Positions 59,499-64,000 of a stretch of 64,000 bases of DNA are shown here, one piece after another; position 1 is the first letter of the stretch, and the number at the start of each line of letters is the position of its first letter. Position numbers and translations under genes: made by a program. The notes below the pieces were generated by a model. The model was not told the origin of the DNA. It saw only the letters and a program-made list of their open reading frames with translations, and made no database searches. Source of the stretch: Bacteroidales bacterium (GTDB lineage: Bacteria; Bacteroidota; Bacteroidia; Bacteroidales; UBA7332); assembly GCA_028687995.1 (NCBI GenBank), contig JAQTZA010000001.1:496001-560000 (forward strand). Direction: 5' to 3'.

Positions 59499-62400
59499 CT
59501 AATTTTTCATAAACTTAACGGGTGAATATGTATTACTCTTTAAAATATAGACTCCTGATGGCAATCCTACCAACGAAGTACTATTTCCAGTAAAGTTTTT
59601 GACTATCCTTCCCATTAAATTATAGATCACGAATGGAGTAGTCTCTTCTGCTCCATAAATCTTGATTAATTCTGATGCTTTGTTTGCAAAAACTTTCAGC
59701 TCATTGTTTTCAATCATTGGAGGTTTCACCTCTGTAATAATGGAACGAGGAGTTGGTGCAATCCAAACACCAGCCATAGAACCACGGTATAACTCCCCTG
59801 TATGGGGATTCACCTTGATAGAGCCACCGTGACATGACAATCCATCTGCCATCGGAGCCCATGTTGATCCGCCATTATAGCTCACATACACATTCGGGAT
59901 ACCAGAGAATGACATACCCACATACATGGTATTCGGTTCAATCGGATCTATCGTTACATATCGGATCTGGTTGCTCGAAATCACTTCTGCAGGTGTATTG
60001 GATGGCAAATATCTGAATATATTAAGATCGGTATTGGTACTTGTTGCTGTAGAAGGATTATAGACTACTTTTCGCAAATCATGCGTACCCGGTGTCATAA
60101 TAAAGTAGATATTCGGATTGGTAGGATGAACTGCAAAGGCAATAATACGATCCAGAAATTTCAAAGAATTCGATTGAGGATTGGTGTAGCAATTGTACCA
60201 AGTAGCGCCATGATCATCTGAACGCCAAATTTTCGTTTTATAACCATTCACTGCGATCAAATGAGAGTGACCATTCGTATCTTTCGATATTCCTAAAACA
60301 GTTGGTAAACAGGTATGGTAAGGATTGGTAATAGCATTATAAACGCCAGAATAGGAAGAAACTGGATAATTAATGTAATTGAAAGTAATACCTCCATCCG
60401 TTGACATCATATTGCCGGAATAGACATAATTTTCGTATCCAACTTCTGGATCGAAGCCGACGTATTCAAACGCTTGACGGTTTGCTTTCACATCCCATTT
60501 AATATTGCCCAACGTATCTCTCACTATAACATTATTAACATCCAATAGTGGAGGAACAGTGGTCAAGGTGTCCCAATGCACACCGAAGTCAGAGCTTCGC
60601 ATCAGTTGCGAATGCTCGTTATACAAACCACAACTCGACACCACAACGGAAGATGGCGTGCCATTATAAGATGGTTGATAATCTGCTGAATAAGCTCCTG
60701 CCCACTCAAGGCGAGCATCTTTTTGCCACCATGCGTAGAAGGTCGAATCAGGCTCGTGAAACCATTTACCCCCTGTAGTCGTGGTACGTGGTCCAATATC
60801 GTTACAAGAGAACATCATGCGAGTAGATAAGGTTGGGTGGAAATTGATAGCATCAGCACCACCCATACTTGAGTTTCCAGTAAAACCGGCAGCACTCTCA
60901 AACACTTTAGGAGTCGATTTTTGCAAATCTGTAATCTTCACAATGGTAGATGCGCCAGTGGCCACCACATCGCCATATTTATTCTTCGGATCGGGCAATA
61001 CAGAAGCAAATTCACCTGAGATACTTCGTCTCCAACCTGTTTCACGAGCTAATCCGGGAAATGTAATTGATTTGGCTAACGGATTGCTCCAACGCACACC
61101 TCCATCATTACTCAACTGAGTAATATTACCATAATTAGAACCTCCAATCCAAAATATTTGCTCCGGGAACCCAGGATTCAAATAAACCTGTTTACAGTCA
61201 GTTGTAACCTCAACACCCGCTTTGGTTGGATGCCAGAATACCGGCTTCGTGTAAGTTGCACCACCGTTGGTTGATACATACATACCGTTACGCAACGTAG
61301 CCAAGCCCTTTTCGTTAACAACCACTACATATATTTTAGTCGTATCTTTTGGATTGATGACAAAAGAGGTAATTCTATCTCCGCCAAAGGTTGGCACCAA
61401 AGTCAAGGTGGCACCACCATTCGAACTTTTAAAAAGTCCTTTATCGGTAGTTACATACACCACATTTAACAATGTTGGGTGAGGTACCACATCTGTGATA
61501 ATGGTGTCAATGGCAGCAACTTTAGACCAGCTATTTGCCACGCCACTATTGTCGGATCGATAGAGCCCGTTTTTATCCACCGCAGCATACCAGCGCGTAG
61601 GCGATGTTTTTGGTGTTGCCATTGATGCAGAAGAATAAGCAATCAGATGTCGCATCCGACGCTCGTTTTGAGTATTATCGGCATAAAACATTTGCGTCCA
61701 ATTGGTTCCGCCATCTTCAGAGCGATAAACGCCTTGTAAAGTCTGCGAAGAGGTTGCATTCACACTCCACCATCCATTATTTACTTCTACAAAAACTAGA
61801 TTTGGATTCACTGGATCGACCTCGATAGAACGTGTAAAAGGCAGCCAAAGTCCTTTGTCAATATTTTTGTGCCATGTTGCACCACCATCGGTACTTCGCC
61901 ATGTACCCATCACGTCGTGACAACCATAAATGTAATCAGGATTCGTCAGACAACGAGAGAATCCGTGGAAAATCTGTTCACCTTCACCTCCTGGCATATT
62001 TTGGTCGTATTCAGCTTTAGAGCGAATAGGCAAAGATCGCCATTGTTGATTGCTTGGTTCTGGCACAACGATTGTGAATCGTGCTATTTGGTCTGTCATC
62101 ACAGGATCTATTGCCCATCGGTTCGAGCTTAAAGTGCCATTCGCATTCGCCTCCCAATTGACTAAACTTTGCTCGTTGGTATAATATTTATATTGTGTAG
62201 AACCAGAAAACTTATCGCCACTATTACCACCTAAAATTTTGGAAAAAGTATCACCACTTTTAATTAATTCGACTGGTGTTGTCCAATTGTCCCAACTTCC
62301 TTTTGCAAAAAGCTGAGTAGGAACTCCCGTTGTTGCAAAACTAACATTGAGTTGAATCTGTTTCACATTGAGCCACGCAGCAACCACATCTGAAGCATTA

Positions 62401-64000
62401 TAACTACGATTCGTTTCTGAAGCACCTCCTACAGAAACCGCAGCTTGATAATCCCAATCTCCTTTTTCATTGAGATATTTATACTGAATTGAGTTATCAC
62501 AGATAAACGTTCCCGTAAACTGATTCGAAACCCCTAACCTTGTCAACTCATACGGATCGACTATATCCCAGTTTTTCAAAGTAAAACTACCCGCTATATA
62601 TATGTGCGATGTACCAGCTGGAGCAGTAACTGTAAATGTCTTTCCACTTGCAGTTGACCCATTGCAAGTAACAGCTAAAGAGGTAGCACCTACACTTGAG
62701 ATAGTAATATTCTCTGAATTATATATGCCATTTGCAAGTCCTGTTTTCAATCTCACATAGATTATTTTCGCAGCAATTGTACCACTAGAAGGAACCACAA
62801 AGAGCGATGATGAAGTGAAATTTGTATCTGGATTGAATGAAATTTGATAATTTATAGAAGGTGTTATAATTAAGTTTTGAGTCAAATGAGTAGCATCTAC
62901 TACAAAATATTGAGATGCCGATGGACCAGCACCTACCGCATAATTGAAATTGGACAATGCTTGTGTAGAAAGGGAAACAAGTGGCGGTACTGGATTGACG
63001 ACACCACTACATAATACCTCCGAAGCAGAAACACCCGACGTATTCACAACAATGGGTTGAGCACTATAATTAGCTGATCCTAAATTAGCTTCTAATCGCA
63101 CATAAATAGTTGTATTTGCGAGCGAGCCAGATGTAGGAGCGAGAGTTATATAATTACTAAATCCAGATACTGCATTTGTCGAAATTTCATAATCGGCACT
63201 AGCCGACAAGGTAATATTATCAATCAAATGCGACCCACTTAGCGTGAATGTTTGTGTAGCTGATGGACCATTCCCTTCAATATAACTAAATCCAGAAAGA
63301 GTAGAAGTAGAAAGAGTCAGTGCTGGTGATGAATACGCAGATTCAAGAGCACCCATTTGTGGAGTTGATGCGCGAGTAGTTCCTCCAAAATCGGAAGCAA
63401 CACCAGTCCCAGATAGTCCATTTAATGTAGCAGATTTATTATAGCTAGCAACCGTAACACCTCCAGCAGAAGTGAATCCAGGATTAGCATTCAAGCTATT
63501 TGTTCCTAAAGTGGTGTACGCAGGTACAAAATCATTATAATCGACCGTCAATGTTCCCGTCGTATTCGCAGTAATTGTAGCTGCTACTTTTGTTCCAGTG
63601 CCACCGGTACGTGCATTCACCAAAATATTATTTTTGAATAAGCGACTATTTGTCGTTCCTGCACTATATAGTCCATACGACTTTTGAGCTCCCGGCGTAG
63701 GATTCACATCACCGATGTAGACCGTATTGTGTAAAATGGAAGTGCTGGTAGCAGAGTTTAACTCATATAAACCATAAATAATGGATCCATAAGTGCTTCC
63801 TCCCAAACGAATCACATTGTTGGTAATCAGGTTTGAGCCTTTTACGCTTCCAATACCAATTTGCATAGCGCTACTACTACTAGTACTTGCATTAGAGGTT
63901 ACTGCAAAACTGTGAATAAAATTAGCATTTACTGAATTAGTTCCACCATTTAAATAGATGCCATACACAGCTCCGCTGACAGTTGACCCTGTAGTTAGAT
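59499..64000 (-). CDS. Large T9SS-exported beta-helix/Ig/Asp-box propeller protein (5' end outside window)
   Basis: At least 1500 residues; the reading frame stays open to the right edge, so the true start is outside (a GTG at 63966-63968 is not the start). In order on the part seen: beta-helix coils (SNLITNNVIRLGG, SILHNTVYIGD, RLFKNNILVNARTGG), two Ig-like repeats (GPSATQTFTLSG), two carbohydrate-binding-like modules (SHIYIAGSFTLKNW, TQLFAKGSWDNWT), then a large propeller with about ten Asp-boxes such as RSTDGGATWHK, RSEDGGTNWTQ, LSNDGGVRWSN and VSYNGGSTWAP. It ends in a type A sorting domain (VYILKSNTYSPVKFMKN). The Asp-box pattern with LPFTRSIEVDPVNPNLVFVE resembles GH74/VPS10-like propellers, but no catalytic pair is assigned. 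It is predicted to bind or cut a glycan at the surface. Confidence 0.78.
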   Translation of the reverse strand, partial: LTTGSTVSGAVYGIYLNGGTNSVNANFIHSFAVTSNASTSSSSAMQIGIGSVKGSNLITNNVIRLGGSTYGSIIYGLYELNSATSTSILHNTVYIGDVNPTPGAQKSYGLYSAGTTNSRLFKNNILVNARTGGTGTKVAATITANTTGTLTVDYNDFVPAYTTLGTNSLNANPGFTSAGGVTVASYNKSATLNGLSGTGVASDFGGTTRASTPQMGALESAYSSPALTLSTSTLSGFSYIEGNGPSATQTFTLSGSHLIDNITLSASADYEISTNAVSGFSNYITLAPTSGSLANTTIYVRLEANLGSANYSAQPIVVNTSGVSASEVLCSGVVNPVPPLVSLSTQALSNFNYAVGAGPSASQYFVVDATHLTQNLIITPSINYQISFNPDTNFTSSSLFVVPSSGTIAAKIIYVRLKTGLANGIYNSENITISSVGATSLAVTCNGSTASGKTFTVTAPAGTSHIYIAGSFTLKNWDIVDPYELTRLGVSNQFTGTFICDNSIQYKYLNEKGDWDYQAAVSVGGASETNRSYNASDVVAAWLNVKQIQLNVSFATTGVPTQLFAKGSWDNWTTPVELIKSGDTFSKILGGNSGDKFSGSTQYKYYTNEQSLVNWEANANGTLSSNRWAIDPVMTDQIARFTIVVPEPSNQQWRSLPIRSKAEYDQNMPGGEGEQIFHGFSRCLTNPDYIYGCHDVMGTWRSTDGGATWHKNIDKGLWLPFTRSIEVDPVNPNLVFVEVNNGWWSVNATSSQTLQGVYRSEDGGTNWTQMFYADNTQNERRMRHLIAYSSASMATPKTSPTRWYAAVDKNGLYRSDNSGVANSWSKVAAIDTIITDVVPHPTLLNVVYVTTDKGLFKSSNGGATLTLVPTFGGDRITSFVINPKDTTKIYVVVVNEKGLATLRNGMYVSTNGGATYTKPVFWHPTKAGVEVTTDCKQVYLNPGFPEQIFWIGGSNYGNITQLSNDGGVRWSNPLAKSITFPGLARETGWRRSISGEFASVLPDPKNKYGDVVATGASTIVKITDLQKSTPKVFESAAGFTGNSSMGGADAINFHPTLSTRMMFSCNDIGPRTTTTGGKWFHEPDSTFYAWWQKDARLEWAGAYSADYQPSYNGTPSSVVVSSCGLYNEHSQLMRSSDFGVHWDTLTTVPPLLDVNNVIVRDTLGNIKWDVKANRQAFEYVGFDPEVGYENYVYSGNMMSTDGGITFNYINYPVSSYSGVYNAITNPYHTCLPTVLGISKDTNGHSHLIAVNGYKTKIWRSDDHGATWYNCYTNPQSNSLKFLDRIIAFAVHPTNPNIYFIMTPGTHDLRKVVYNPSTATSTNTDLNIFRYLPSNTPAEVISSNQIRYVTIDPIEPNTMYVGMSFSGIPNVYVSYNGGSTWAPMADGLSCHGGSIKVNPHTGELYRGSMAGVWIAPTPRSIITEVKPPMIENNELKVFANKASELIKIYGAEETTPFVIYNLMGRIVKNFTGNSTSLVGLPSGVYILKSNTYSPVKFMKN

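Noticed and set aside
63966..63968. GTG start codon for the last gene
   Set aside because: The frame stays open to base 64000 and the protein begins in the middle of beta-helix coils with no signal peptide, so the real start is beyond the window.
1..64000. tRNA or rRNA genes
   Set aside because: No tRNA-like cloverleaf or rRNA sequence was recognised in the intergenic regions inspected by eye; a covariance-model search would settle it.

Overview
The window is a stretch of a Bacteroidetes chromosome, most likely Bacteroidales and possibly Paludibacter-like (inference from gene content; no marker gene was compared). The evidence is a SusC/SusD pair, many secreted proteins ending in type IX secretion (T9SS, type A) sorting domains, TAnnTTTG-type promoter boxes, little Shine-Dalgarno sequence, and the gene order rimO - ftsY - DUF4295 - rpmG - rpmB - cinA that is familiar from Bacteroidales. 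Nearly every gene is on the minus strand; the AraC-family regulator at 8049-8927 is the exception.

Region 1 (1-5 kb) is housekeeping: the start of dihydroorotase, rimO, ftsY, a three-gene ribosomal operon and cinA. Region 2 (5-13 kb) holds a large FAD/Fe-S 2-hydroxyacid dehydrogenase divergent from the AraC regulator, then a sialate-O-acetylesterase / MFS transporter / sugar-isomerase operon. Region 3 (13-33 kb) holds two very large modular T9SS proteins and an apparent six-gene operon: GH106-like rhamnosidase, beta-helix protein, creatininase-like hydrolase, GH3 beta-glucosidase, beta-propeller protein, trypsin-like protease. Region 4 (33-39 kb) is SusC-SusD-lipoprotein. Region 5 (39-64 kb) is rich in secreted beta-helix proteins (DUF4957-like), with a putative clan GH-A hydrolase, a second acetylesterase, a CE15-like glucuronoyl esterase, a GH20 hexosaminidase and a large Asp-box propeller protein cut by the right edge. 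Together this looks like a polysaccharide-degradation locus. The enzymes suggest a complex acetylated, rhamnose- and uronate-containing glycan, but the substrate is not proven.

The most striking observation is a shared promoter architecture in front of eleven transcription units. Two AAATG-core half-sites lie exactly 21 bp apart, and a TAnnTTTG-like -7 box lies at one invariant distance from them (29 bases between box and first core). This is the geometry expected of an AraC-family activator. One copy lies between the AraC gene and the divergent oxidoreductase and overlaps the probable AraC promoter. I propose that this regulator, or a paralogue, controls a regulon joining cytoplasmic sugar catabolism to surface-exported beta-helix proteins and esterases. 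The SusCD operon and the GH106-led operon lack the operator.

Other notable structure: a ~570-bp cassette (T9SS sorting domain + 3' flank + next operator) present twice almost identically; families of palindromic intergenic repeats placed just after stop codons; a 217-bp element with 18-bp perfect terminal inverted repeats; three 279-bp tandem FN3 repeats; and two proteins with a His-Asp-Ser arrangement typical of trypsin-like proteases.
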